DNA of 64,000 nucleotides from positions 89,183 through 153,182 of the forward strand of contig JADDOH010009991.1 in NCBI GenBank assembly GCA_016648135.1, in the 5' to 3' direction. The DNA is from Agrypnia vestita. Lineage: Eukaryota; Arthropoda; Insecta; Trichoptera; Phryganeidae. Positions 43,272 to 55,318 of the stretch are shown here, in pieces. Each line of letters starts with the position of its first letter. The stretch's first letter is position 1. The notes below the pieces were generated by a model. It was not told the origin of the DNA. It saw nothing but the letters and a program-made list of their open reading frames with translations, and ran no database searches. The position numbers and the translations under genes were made by a program.

Positions 43272-43327
43272 GTACCCATTGGAAATGGGTACATATGTTT
43301 TCATATGTACCCATTTCCAATGGGTAC
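43272..43327. repeat. Perfect inverted duplication, 26-bp arms, 4-nt loop
   Basis: GTACCCATTGGAAATGGGTA opens the left arm, TTTT is the loop, and the right arm is exact. Each arm is itself partly self-complementary (GTACCCAT / ATGGGTAC), so a cruciform with side stems is possible. Confidence 0.93.
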
Positions 43328-43904
43328 ATATGAAAAAAATGTTCTTCACTTTTATTATGTGAAGCAAGCTTTGCTGTTCGCTTACTCGCATGCGATTAAA
43401 AGTGGACGTTGAGCTGGAGTACCAGTGATCCCATCATTGATTCCCTCTCCCCAAAAAGACCAAGTACCGCTACACTCTTCAAATGGACTGCTATACCTAG
43501 ATTACAGCTTTATGTATGATGGATTGCAAGCGGAGTTGTTATCTATGTATTTTTCACTACAGGCCAAAATGGCTATTCTTATCCCGCACTAGCTTCAAAT
43601 TATTTTGATGGAAAAAAATCTGTAGTAAAGCAGACAATCGACGGTATTCTGAAAATAACATGATTGTCATTTGGTAATTTTTACCCTCAGCATTCAAAAA
43701 TAGAGTAATGTTGAGGCATCTGTCGAAAGGTGATATTTCTACAATTGTGAACTCTTTGGATGAAGAAATCGGTAGAAGCATGTGAATCAAACGAAGTTCT
43801 ACCAACTTTTAAAATAATATTGATACTTATTTTATATAATATCATAGACAGGGTGCAAGATTTACATGATAAGAATTTTTTAGGTCGGGATTTTTTAGAT
43901 AAAA

Positions 43905-44040
43905 TTTGCTAATTTAGGTCTGATTAGGTTAGGTTGTTAGGTTTGGTTTGCTTAATTTAGATTACGATTGTTTTGGTTAAATAAAATTACATTGCTCAGG
44001 TTTATATGGACTGTATTCATGGATTATGCCAGGGTAACGA
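43905..44040. repeat. Core fragment of the TTAGG-like palindromic element
   Basis: GGTTAGGTTGTTAGGTTTGG, then TTAATTTAGATTACGATTGT, matching 3960-4070. The terminal repeats are mostly lost. Confidence 0.65.
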
Positions 44041-44667
44041 TCATCAAAATAACAATATTGTTATTTCCAGAATACAACTGAATATCTGAAATTTTAGTTT
44101 TTCTCAAATAATCTAACCAAAATACAATACTAATAAGCAATCAAATGGCATTTTTGGTAGATATAATTTACATCTTTTAAAATGAATCTGATAGTCAGAT
44201 TTTGCCTTATACTCCTAGTCAACCGACCACTAGATAGCTAAGAGAAAAAATAATAGTCAAATCTAGAATATCATTTCATGATAACACTTAGACTTTTATA
44301 AAAGAGAAATGTATGCTGCAATATGCGACCTAATGTAGAGGAAAATAAAACTGAAGTGTAGTGCATCATGCACACCTTGCTGACCTTGAATGGTGCACTC
44401 TCAGGGAGGCATAGACTGCAGTCTACTATTAATAACTGCAAAAACTCAGTAAAATTGTGCTAAGTTAACAATATAAAATTAATTTATATGGTTATTAATG
44501 TATTATATTACATTGCACAAAGTTAATACAGAATTGTAAAAAAAAAAACCTATTCAAATATTTAGCAGCTAGATTCCATTTTTTATATAAAGAATAAGAT
44601 AACTTTTACTAAAATAAAAAATGTTGATTGTCTCGTGAGGATTAACAAATATTGCAATGACATTATC

Positions 44668-44805
44668 AAAACGGCGGTCCGCCTAGTACGACTAGGAATA
44701 TATTGGGGGTTCCGGGTTTAATTCCTGGTGACGTCACAATACATTAGCGTGATTTTCTCAAGCCTGGGTATTTTAGTGATGTATTTAACAGTAATTTGGC
44801 CTCAA
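44668..44805 (+). repeat. tRNA-derived SINE, family 2, plus-strand copy
   Basis: A degenerate B box (GGGTTTAATTCCTGGTGACG) followed by TTTTCTCAAGCCTGGGTATT and ending in TTTGGCCTC. Matches 7655-7812 in inverse. Confidence 0.75.
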
Positions 44806-45393
44806 AAATAAAATAAGAAATTGCAGTACATAAAAACTGTAATGTCCAGCTTGCCATTGGACTGCATATTTCAGAGACTTAAATAAGTATTTACATTCAA
44901 TTTCCTGTCCACTTTTTGTACAAAATCCAAGTGTATACGACTTTGACCGTATTATAGCTTCATAACCCACGCAGCATGTGCCTGGCGACTGGATTACATT
45001 TCCTCAGCGTGATGAAATTGATGATTGCAAAACAAATTCACTTCTGCAGCACTCTTTTAGGATGGAACGTACTAAGCATTCCGACACTATTTTCGACGAT
45101 TTTAATTTTTATCATTTTGATATATTCGTAGATTTTTAAAATAAGAATTATGCGCATGTAAGATTTTAATATTAACCGTTTTATTGCTGAGTGGCGGCAT
45201 CCTCCTCCAGCATACTCTCAAAAATCAAAGAAGCTCGACGGCACTCTTCTCATCAGCTTTTTTACACACGAGTTAGATGGTTGTGTCCATGTTTACGTGT
45301 ACACGTTTACAAATCGACATCGAAAAAATAATGTCAAAATATACAAGAGTAAGAATAAATATACAATGAATCCTATATTGAGTGATATTATCC

Positions 45394-45645
45394 TTAACCC
45401 GTTCATTGCTAACACCGCGTGACGCGCATTGATTGTAATGATCGACTAGTGCACACAGCGCTATGTGCGTTGGCATGCTTTTTCCGTTTTAACCGAACTT
45501 AAACACGTGGAACCCTATAGTTTTGAGTTGTTTCTAGACTCAGCACAAGGCAATTTGTCAGTTCGCCGCCAATCTGCCAGTTCGAATTGATCCGTCAACT
45601 GTATCGATAAAATTTGACGCATTTTGTCAGCAATGAAAGGATTGA
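45394..45645. mobile_element. piggyBac-like MITE (family T), copy 1
   Basis: Starts TTAACCCGTTCATTGCTAAC. The other end, TTTGTCAGCAATGAAAGGAT, is the inverse with the TTAA mutated. Related to 53237-53438. Confidence 0.7.
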
Positions 45646-47185
45646 TCGCTGTGGATGTGTGTTATGAGTAAAAGTAGTGATAATGAGAATGAGTACAATG
45701 GAAATCACATCCTTGATCAGACAGAGCCTTAAAATTTAAAAAAAATGTTGTGTTAAATATTTTAGAGCGAACAGTTTTAGATTACTTAATTTATTTACAT
45801 CTGAAAATGTAGAAATAAGAAAATGACTAGATTACAGTTTGCATCCAGTATTATAAGCTCAACAGAAGAATATTGGTTTGTCATTAAAAATTAACCTGAA
45901 ATTCCTTCTTCGTAGTTCATAATTTGAGGTGTAGTAATTGAGGTGGTGGTGCAGTAGAGATTGAATTTGATTTGCGCACGGTGCAAGAAAGGATTGCATG
46001 GAATTTGTACTGGCGAACATTACAACATATTATTTGTAAATTGGTGGATTTTTTTCAATTTTATACTTTTATTAAATTTTATTAAAATAGTTTTCATGAT
46101 GGTGTTTTCTTAGAACAATTTATTAAATTTCCTTGAGAAACCACTGAAAGAATTTTGAAAATCAAGTAATATTTGAGTAAGCTATGATTTTTTTCCTATT
46201 GTACTAAAAATTAAGGAAAAAAAAACAATTCTTCTGTTAGCATTTTAAGACATGCCTAAGGGAAATGGTGCAGCACTAAAAGGGTTTGGACGTTTAAGAC
46301 CACCTCGGATACGCCTAGATACATAAAAGTATGTTGATCTGTGTTTTCTCAGAGGATAACATTCAACCATATACTTTTAACAGTGAGGAAAGGAGTCAAA
46401 ATGATTTCTCAGACGAGAACTTTCTATGAAATATATTCAAATATTTTCAGTTATTTTTTCTAAATTCTTCTTATCTACTTTGGCAGTGTTTTAAATTTAA
46501 TTTAAATTAAGATTTTTGTTGATTGATTTTTTGTTTTGGGTGAATGAAATCATCAAAATGATTAATAAACAGCATATGGTCAATGCGCAGCGCAAATGCC
46601 ACATACTTAAAAATTAATATCAGTATGGTGGCTCGATCAAATAAGCTTTTACCAAGTTTTATCCAAACAATCAACATAATTTTACCAAATTTGGAGATTT
46701 TTCAAAAAAAATGCATCCATAGATATTTTTACTTATCAAAATTTTGCCCTAATTTTTAATTCTTCATTTCTACCTCTAGATTTCGTGTTTTGAAACAGTA
46801 ACTCGCTTTTAATTGTTGTAACAATCTTTAAATTTCTGTGCAATCGTGAATATGGTCATTCATCTTCGTAGCTTCAGTAGTAGGCGTGTGTAAGGCAGGT
46901 AGTACAATAATAAGGTATTCCGCATGTGCAGTAATATTGACATTGTTTTAAGAAAATTGCCATACATAAAGTAAATTACTCAAGTGCGTCACCCACGTCG
47001 GAATGATCCTCTGCACGGGCTACCAGTCGCCTCAAACTACAAAAAACATTATTCAACTAACTCATTGGAGTCTTATCAAACACCAAAGACCTGTTTAATA
47101 TCACACATCCAGTGCTGAGAAAACGCCTCGGGCAGCATAAGCTATTTAAAATACTTAAATTCTAAACATCATAAATTAACAAAGT
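45646..47185. other. Noncoding, no recognised element
   Basis: AT-rich. I see no gene, terminal repeat or SINE here. Confidence 0.45.
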
Positions 47186-48080
47186 TTAAGATATTCTTAT
47201 AGATGTCTCAGAGACAAAATTATATATACATATTTTTAAAGTAGGTATAAGTCTTTGGGTGTTCGTAGGGCTTACGTACGGCTGGCTTAAGTGAACACTT
47301 TACACAATTTAATGTTCACCATTTCCACCCGTGATAGAGCACACAAATGATGAACATTACATTGTGTAAATTGATCACTAAGGCCCGGTTGCGCCACCTC
47401 AAGGGTAAAAAAAGTTACTCGAGTAACTTTTTTTACTAAAACGAGTTGTTCCATCTATAAAAAAATATTTTATTCACCGAAGTACATACAAGAGTAATAT
47501 TTTCTTACTCTCCAATATCGGTGGGTAAAGGTAAAATCGTCGATAAAAAAAATGGCCATCCTCTCACAGATGATTTGAAAATGTGACATTTGTCCATATA
47601 GGTACTTGTCATTTGAATTTTGTCGCTGTCATTGTCGTACTGAAATTTGTAAACATTACAATGAAACTTTTAATTTTGCATTATTTTAGCGATGGTTTGA
47701 ACCGCAAAAATAAGTATTGCCTGTATTTGTATATGAGGTTTATTCCGCTTGGCACCCTATCAGCCTTACTATTGGTTTGACAGTGGTAAAAAAAGACGTT
47801 TCAGCAACCCGAAATCGAGTTTACTCTCGGCGGATGGTAAAAAAAAGTTACTCGGGTTAATTTTACTCAAGTAAAATTTACTTCAGATGGCGCAACCGGG
47901 CCTTATGCCAGCTGTACGATGGGTTGTAAGCCCTATGAACACCCAAAGACTTCCATACCTACATAAAAAAATATATAATTTAGTCTCTGAGATATCTATA
48001 ATATATCTTGATTAATGATGTCCCTGGGACAATATCCAGTAGTGTTCTGAAACATTTGGGCAAACTACAAATATTCTTAA
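47186..48080. repeat. Large foldback repeat interrupted by a TA-flanked element
   Basis: The left arm (47195-47315, GGTATAAGTCTTTGGGTGTT) is the inverse of the right side (47910-48005, AACACCCAAAGACTTCCATA). A half copy is at 38093-38250 and an outer-end palindrome at 37652-37797. The element at 47381-47903 splits it. Confidence 0.75.
47381..47903. mobile_element. TIR element inserted in the foldback repeat (523 bp)
   Basis: AGGCCCGGTTGCGCCACCTC at the left and AGATGGCGCAACCGGGCCT at the right, flanked by TA. The 38.1-kb copy shows the empty site, confirming insertion. Subterminal GTTACTCGAGTAAC palindromes. Both ends contain an AGRTGGCGC box. No transposase. Confidence 0.88.
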
Positions 48081-48275
48081 CAAGGTTTGTTGCAGGCACA
48101 ACTTCTTATTCAGCAGTGAACAAACGCATTAAACAGATTTTGTTTGATGTATGCGAGATTTTTCTTTAACTAGATACAAGCACCTGTGCTATGTAAATAG
48201 GATTATACTGATGAGTGAAAATCAAATCCTCAACATGTTGTAAAGTCATAAATATTACACTCTTTATTTCCTATT

Positions 48276-48512
48276 TTAACCCTTTACACTCAAAAGTTTT
48301 TTGGTATGTTATATATTACTCGTTTCTCAGTCAAATTACTATTTAGTTGTACTAATGTGATTCTGGTTATATTATATTAATAACAAAAAACAATATATTA
48401 AAAATATTGAGAAATCAAACATTATTTTCTTGCTGCCATATTGGCGGCACTCGAGTAATACGGCAAACCATGCATGCCGCCTCTATGGCGGCACTCGAGT
48501 GCTAAGGGTCAA
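48276..48512. mobile_element. piggyBac-like MITE (237 bp)
   Basis: TTAACCCTTTACACTCAAAA at the left; GCACTCGAGTGCTAAGGGT then CAA (for TTAA) at the right. Two GGCGGCACTCGAGT boxes near the right end. Confidence 0.65.
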
Positions 48513-49445
48513 GGAATATGATCTCGTAAAAAACGGCTGTAGAATTCTAAAACATAATTCAATGCGGCTAAGGCAGATTAGTCTATTAACTGCAGCAAAA
48601 TTTCCTCAGGGTATTACTCATTGATAAGTAGGGATGGCAATGAGTAATCCCCTGAGCCAATTTATTACCCAAGTGCTTATCAGGGGACGTAGACTGAATC
48701 CTCCATTGTAGAAGAGCATAAAATCTTATGAGTAATTTAGTTATTTAACTGCATGTGGTCGAAAGCCATAAAACTCAAATAGCTGGTGTGTTCTCTCAAG
48801 ATTAGTTCCTGACCAAATAGAATGAATTATTGTTATCCTAGTGAAAGTATTCTGACTCTTCATATAAAAATCGAAGCTGGGAATTTTGTAGGATATATTT
48901 GATATATAGTTTTATATTAGTAACATTGTCGTTGAACTTTTGATAACTGTTTTTGTTTGCAGTATACTCCAGTACGCAAAAAAAGACGTTTATGTGAATA
49001 TTTTTGTTACGAACAATTCATTCTTAAAAATTACTGACTTGGAATTTTCGCTACCTGGATCGAGCTCATGATATCCTTCTCTAGATTGTTTCTTGACCAC
49101 TAAATTCATGTCTTTTTCATCCAGCTAAATTCTTGTCTGAATTTTATTTTGACGGATATTATTTTAAAAATTTTAAGGGGTTTTTAATAATTTATTTTTA
49201 TGATTAATATTGTAACATTATACTGTGCTTTAAAGTAAACTGAAAAAAAAATTTTTTATCTTTATACACAATTTAAAATGAAATTTTTAAGCAGCTATAT
49301 TACTTCACAAATTATGTTGTGATATTTTCCATACTACTTAAGACGCAATTACAAAATTAAAATGCCAATTACTAGCAGGGACGTCAATCATATCCAAGAA
49401 CTTTTTAAATAATTTCCTTGAAGCTCCGTACGTAATATTCAAATA
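48513..49445. other. Noncoding, no recognised element
   Basis: AT-rich; nothing recognisable. Confidence 0.45.
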
Positions 49446-50561
49446 TTAGGGTCCTTACATATGAAATTGACGTTTTACCGTACTGGCAAATTTGATCTCA
49501 AATATCTTCTCTTTGGTTAGGAATTCCAAATCCAAATTTTTACAGCTATTTACTCATGTATTTGTGTTTTGAAAATTATAATTCATTTGTTTTTTCCTCA
49601 ATTGTTTTTTTCTTTGCGAGACTCAGTTTACAAAATGAAAAACTTGAAATATCGCGTTATTTGCGAGTACGAGTTCCACCGTGGCACCAGTGCTGCAGAA
49701 ACGGCTCGAAGGATTAATGATGTGTATGGCGACGGTGCCGCAAAAAAAAAACACAGTGCGTTTTTGGTTCCAACGTTTTCGTTCTGGAAATTTCGACCTG
49801 CAGAACAAGCCCCGTGGACGGCCGGAGACCAAAGTTGATAATGAAGAATTGAAGGCTATTGTGGAAGCGGAATCCATCGCAAACCACATCCGAGTTAGCT
49901 ACAGGCTGCGGTGTTAGTGATAAAACTGTTTTAATCCACTTGAAGCAAATTGGTAAGGTGAAAAAGCTTGAAAGGTGGGTACCTCACGAATTGAGTGAAG
50001 CAAATCAACAAACGCGAGTTACTTGTGAACGTTTGGTGGACTAGTGCTGGTGTCGTTCACTACAGCTTTCTTAAATCTGGCCAGACGATTACGGCAGATG
50101 TCTATTGTCAGCAACTGCAAACCATGATGGAAAAGCTAGCTGCTAAACAACCGAGGCTGGTTAATCGCTCTAGGCCACTGCTGCTTCATGAAAACGCTAG
50201 ACCACACACTGCACAACAGACGGCTACCAAATTAGAGGAGATTCAATTGGAATGTCTAAGACATCCACCGTACTCTCCGGACCTTGCCCCAACAGATTAC
50301 CATTTTTTTCGAAATTTGGATAACTTCTTGCAAAGGAAAAAATTCAACTCCGATGGGGCAGTCCAAACCGCCTTCAAAGATTTTATTGATTCCCTTCCGA
50401 ATGGTTTTTTTAGTAAAGGGATCGATGAACTACCTATGAGATGGCAAAAGTGCATAGATAGCAATGGTACATACTTTGATTAAATAAATATATTATAATA
50501 AAAAAAAATCGACTTTATGTTCCTCCCATACTAAACGTCACTTTCATATGTAAGGACCTAA
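49446..50561 (+). mobile_element. Mariner transposon with intact ends, defective
   Basis: TIRs TTAGGGTCCTTACATATGAA / TTCATATGTAAGGACCTAA with TA duplications at 49444-49445 and 50562-50563. 1116 bp, about 150-200 bp short of a full mariner. The ends are well preserved, so it could still be moved by a transposase supplied elsewhere. Confidence 0.93.
49635..50483 (+). pseudogene. Mariner transposase pseudogene
   Basis: Begins MKNLKYRVICEYEFHRGTSA (first helix-turn-helix) and goes through FWFQRFRSGNFDLQNKPRGR, then KVKKLERWVPHELSEANQQT, to HPPYSPDLAPTDYHFF and NGTYFD at the end. Three +1 frame changes (about 49730, 49860-49910 and 50000-50040) break it. The section between RVTCER and WWTSAGVVHYSF is deleted; it should hold the first catalytic Asp (CDEKW). 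The second catalytic Asp, usually HDNARPH, reads HENARPH here. The third (PYSPDL) is intact. The enzyme would be dead. Confidence 0.93.
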
Positions 50562-50577
50562 TATTAAGTCATACTTT

Positions 50578-50864
50578 TGGCCGTATTCTGAAATAAGCAA
50601 TATTGCTGTTTCTGAATCTTGACAGTTATTGCATAACATTGTAATACCGCCAATTTTGATGTTTTAAGTTTGACAAGTTTGAAATTGATGAATTCAATCA
50701 ATTAGACAGCTCGTTATTCGTAATTGTGAATAACCTGATGTTTTTTTATGTTTTAGAGCGTTCTGATCAATTGAATTCATTAATTTCAAACCCGTTAAAC
50801 TTAAAACGTCAAAATTAACTGTCAAGATACAGAAATAGCAATATTGCTTGCTTCAGTGCTGCCG
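50578..50864. repeat. Foldback MITE next to the mariner
   Basis: TTCTGAAATAAGCAATATTG at the left and CAATATTGCTTGCTTCAGTG at the right, with inner inverted parts (TGATGAATTCAATCAATT / AATTGAATTCATTAATTT). Confidence 0.75.
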
Positions 50865-51860
50865 TTCATGTCGTAACTTAATTGGAATTTATATATATAC
50901 TAAAAAATACACAACAGAATGTCTGAAAGTCATTTTATAGCACCTAATGTTCTGTTCTATCTGATGTAAATTAATTATAGCCTGTTTCTGCTTGTGTAGT
51001 GTCTGGATCGGGCTGCAGTACTGGACACTGAAAGACTATTCCATTACATGTCAATAGCACCTTCTCGAGATGTTATCTGGGTAATGACACACTCTTAAGC
51101 GTAGCAAAACTTTCATTATTCTGTAGAAAAATGTAAAATACTTATGTAATGATTAGAATGAAAATTATGGAACATCGAAAAAAAAATTCGTAGAATTAAT
51201 CACTTTTCATTTTGCCACGAAGTACAAAAGCAACAATTTTCTATACTAATAGTGCAAATGTGTTTGATCTAAATACACCTAGCGTTCAAATAACACAAAT
51301 TAAAAAAAAAAAAAAATTGTTATTCAACCAGTCGTATTCCGGAGTGTAGATCTCCGTGACTACTTTTGTGTGTGCCGGGCCGAGATATGCGCTCCCTAGA
51401 CATGTATGAATTTGACCTATTTTACCTGTGTTTATGGGTTTTTAAACCTTATTACTGGTTGTATCTCAAGTTTTTGATTGAATGAACGAGTTCTAGTCGT
51501 CGAATAACCTCATTGGCTGCGTAAACCGGACAAAAAATCATTCCAATTATCGTCTTTAAACCGCGCAGCGATTGTGTTATTTATGCGTTAAAGTGTATTT
51601 TTTTCAAAAAAAAAAAGTGTTAACATTAAGTATTTTTATATATATTTAGAACGAAAATATTGAAATACAATTAAGTGTTGTATATTGAGAAACTGTAACT
51701 TCTTAGCAATTATTGTTGATTTTTACATTAATATAACCATCACAAAAGTGTCTAAAAACAGCAATTGTGCAGATAGCGTACATTACGTACGGGCGGCATA
51801 CGACCGGTTAATTACTTTTGAAATTTGCAAATTAAGAAAAATGTAGTACTAGATTTTAGA
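50865..51860. other. Noncoding, no recognised element
   Basis: AT-rich. A slightly GC-richer patch is at 51340-51420. Nothing recognisable. Confidence 0.4.
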
Positions 51861-51861
51861 T

Positions 51862-52700
51862 CAGTGATGACTAACCTTTTGAGCTGATATCAAAATTCAG
51901 AAAAAAAAACTAGCTTTACTCTGGTGCCGCGTGACATCTACAAATATCCGTAATTTTGAGACATTTGCAGATTTTGTGAAAAAAAAAATATATTTATTAT
52001 ATAGGTAAAAATGAATATTTTTTATATTAGTGAATTTTTTGATGCTGTACATCATTTGTTAAATCTTCAATTGAAGGTTGGTATCTTATGCACTTGAAGC
52101 CCAAGCAAACACTACTAACTTCATCCGTCAGACGGCTTCTTTTATTGATTTTCTATTTTGTTCCAACACTCTAAGGACTCGCAAAAGTATGCAGAGGGAA
52201 AAATTGCGGGAAAAGCCTTCGCCAAATTTTTCATGGTGCTAATGTCCAGTAACCAAGTATTTATTTAAAATTTATGTTAGTGGTGGCACTCTTCTTCGTT
52301 CTCCAAACGATTCCTTCCCAAATTCTCAAATTTCGTACTGAAGACAACAAACACTCAAGCCCAGATGCTGTCTTGAATTTCTACAAGTTGCATCTCCAAA
52401 TCGTCAATTAGCATCCATTGGAAACCATTTAATTCCAAAATACTGTACTCTACTACATCCGTATACTGAATTATTTTAATTGTCTGTTCAAGGCTTCTAA
52501 ATTTAAATATTTCGCCAAACTTATCAAGTAAGGAGTTTACAACAGTATTATGGTATGTAGTATGTATGGGCTTCATTTCATTTCGTATCGTTATGGTCAT
52601 TAAACTGAGTGAAAAACATTAACTTTGTTATCTCTTTTTGTACAGTTATGGCTGGCTTCTCTAAATAATTATTTACTCGAGGAAAATACCATATCTCATC
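51862..52700 (-). pseudogene. ZBED/GTF2I-repeat-like hAT transposase relic
   Basis: Minus-strand pieces in shifting frames. A 81-codon piece at 52600-52355 has FGEIFKFRSLEQTIKIIQY and DDLEMQLVEIQDSIWA. Then at about 52250-52145 comes LDISTMKNLAKAFPAIFPSA with YFCES, the hAT dimerisation region, and at about 52140-52020 RSRLTDEVSSVC and QPSIEDLTND, the usual C terminus. CAGTGATGACTAACC at 51862 looks like a hAT end. At least two frame breaks and a stop. The N-terminal half was not found. Confidence 0.65.
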
Positions 52701-53142
52701 TAAAAAATTTAAGTTTACTTAGAATTTTGGAAAAAAGCTTCAATGACCACCAAAACTGACCAGAATCCAAAAGAAATACCATTCTTATATGATGACCATC
52801 CATAAGCAATGTGTCACAGGATAGCTGTAACTGTTTTAGATCCTGATTTTAGTTTATTGAAAATAATTTAATATATGTATTCTCACTACAATCTTTACCA
52901 AACAAGCCTATTGCATCGCAAACATTTCAAATTCTTAAGTTGTATTGAATACGAAACGCATTGATATTAAATACAACACAAGATATACTATAATGTACTA
53001 AAAACGGCATCCAGCTGATCCGAAATCTGGTAAATTTGAGGGTTCACTGCTTCGGCATAATTTTATATTGGTCTTTTTGTAATTTTTATTCATCTTCTTT
53101 TAAATTTTAAAGATTAAAATTTTGGGTTAACCCATACTTGAA

Positions 53143-53174
53143 GTAAGCTTGACCAATGCATTGGTCAAACTTAC
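53143..53174. repeat. Inverted duplication, 15-bp arms, 2-nt loop
   Basis: GTAAGCTTGACCAAT, GC, then the inverse with one mismatch. Confidence 0.85.
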
Positions 53175-53236
53175 ATGTAAAAATTTGTTAGCAATTTTGA
53201 CTTATTTCTCGACTAAAAACATGCTTAATATTATGT

Positions 53237-53438
53237 TCAACCCATTTCATTGCTGACAAAACATGTCAAATTACAAATCAATTCAAATTGACAAATCACC
53301 TTGTGCTGAGTCTAGAATTAACTCAAAACCACAGTGCTTGGCATGTTTAAGTTCGGTCAAAATGGAAAAATAGCGCAGTATGCGTGTGCCGATTATATTA
53401 GTCAATGCACGTCGCACAGTCAGCAATGAAAGAGTTAA
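53237..53438. mobile_element. piggyBac-like MITE (family T), copy 2
   Basis: Right end GTCAGCAATGAAAGAGTTAA; left end TTCAACCCATTTCATTGCTG (TTAA mutated). Inner inverted parts as in 45394-45645. Confidence 0.75.
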
Positions 53439-55104
53439 TGAATTCAGTTTAAAGATGGCCATGGCAGGCTGAAACCGGTACGAGCAAATAAAAAAATATA
53501 TAGTGGAGAAAAAAGTGCAAGTGTTTTAATTAAGATCATTAAAATGGAATTCCACCATGAAGTAACGGCTTAAAAGTTAGAAATTACTTAATGAATTCAA
53601 TCTGGTAACTCTCTAACTTCAAGCCAAAAATATCTGTCCATATTATAAATATTTCCTAATATGTATCTCTAGTTAAGCTAAGTTTAACAGAGAAACATTT
53701 TAAAAAGAAAGAATAAGAATCATGTCCTACACCATTTTTTTCATTTTATCACTATAATAACCTGTTGCTTACAAATGTAGTGAACTAAAGCAAATCAGAG
53801 TTAAATATCTCTTCGTGCCTAAAATTGAAGTAACCAGAATATATTTAAACTTGCAAATTGATTATGAGTTAATGAACTGTACTCACATCACATAATTTTA
53901 GAGCACTTTCTCTAACAAATATTTGATATATGTACAAAACATTTATAGCCCGCAAAAAACAAGACTTGTAATAATGAGATTTAAAAATGGCTATGAAGAA
54001 AGAATCGGTGAGTCATAGTTTCTAATATTCTTTAACACAGCCCAAATTTGATCTAAAATAAAAGAAAAATCTATATTATCAAGGCACATTTAGAGGAGCA
54101 TGTCTTAAATGCTTTCATATAATATTAAATGCAATGAATTTTAATTAATTTGAAACATTTCAATTTCAATGGTGGCATTTTAGAAATAATGCTATAAACA
54201 CCACCTTGTTAAATTGAAATGTACAGTGAAACCTCTGGTAATCTGGATCCACAAAAACACTGATGTTAAGCTGTCATTGCGTTGGATCAAATCCATGTTG
54301 CATGATGGTTCACTGTAAGTCTTTCATCGTGAGCTATACAATTTACAGCATCGTAAATAAGCATAACTATATCAGTGTGTGGTGTCATGAACTCATCTAC
54401 TCCATTGTACATAAGTGTTTTACTTTAGATATATCAACCCCTTTTATATGAAGTATCTAAGAAATAGATTATTTTAGTTTTTCTGATATTTTGCATGTCT
54501 TGAAAATATATTTAAAGTGGCAGTAATGTTGCATTTGATTGAACAAAAAATAGAATAATAAAAATATATTTAAAAAAAAAAAAGATTTGAAATGAAATCG
54601 ACTATGTAAACTAAAACACTACAGATTACGAATACTATAATTTTACAAGAGAGCTATTTGAAGTTTGGCTTTACGCACAAAATGAGTTAAATCAGTTTTA
54701 TTCTCTGAAGTAGAAAATCTTTTTTTTTTTAATTTTGTATTGTGGAGAAGATTATTTCTGGGTTTACATGAGGACCATCAAAATGTGAAAACTAAAAATG
54801 ATCTTTTTGTTAGTAACGATACTTACATAGGGGAATCGACAACATTACATGGTAAGCAACAAGTTAAATGATGAAATCTCTTTTAGGATTTTGTTTTTTT
54901 TTTAGTTTTTGCTTTAACTGACGCATCTGGCCACATCTTAGCGATGAAAACCACTTAAACGAGACTATGGCAAAAACTCATTGTAGTATGTCGGAAAAAA
55001 CCGCACAATCAGACAAACGTTAACCACATCCATCGACAGTAGAGTAATCTCAGGGAATCATCCACAATAATTGGTGCTTGAATACCGTGTACCCCAGACA
55101 TACA
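53439..55104. other. Noncoding, no recognised element
   Basis: AT-rich with homopolymer runs. No gene or terminal repeat seen. Confidence 0.45.
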
Positions 55105-55318
55105 TGCATGGCGTCTCGTAGCTAGTAGCAAAAACTTTAGGGGTCTTCTTCATTCAATTTTGAATATAATTTGAATTATTTACAATTTGGGTGGGATGTT
55201 GAACGATACAGAGATAAGCGACATCAAAGTTTGCATTTTTTTTTTCAATATTTCTGGCTAACATTAGACTATCATGAAAGCATTTTTATTGAATATTAAA
55301 AATTGATTTGCTTTAATA

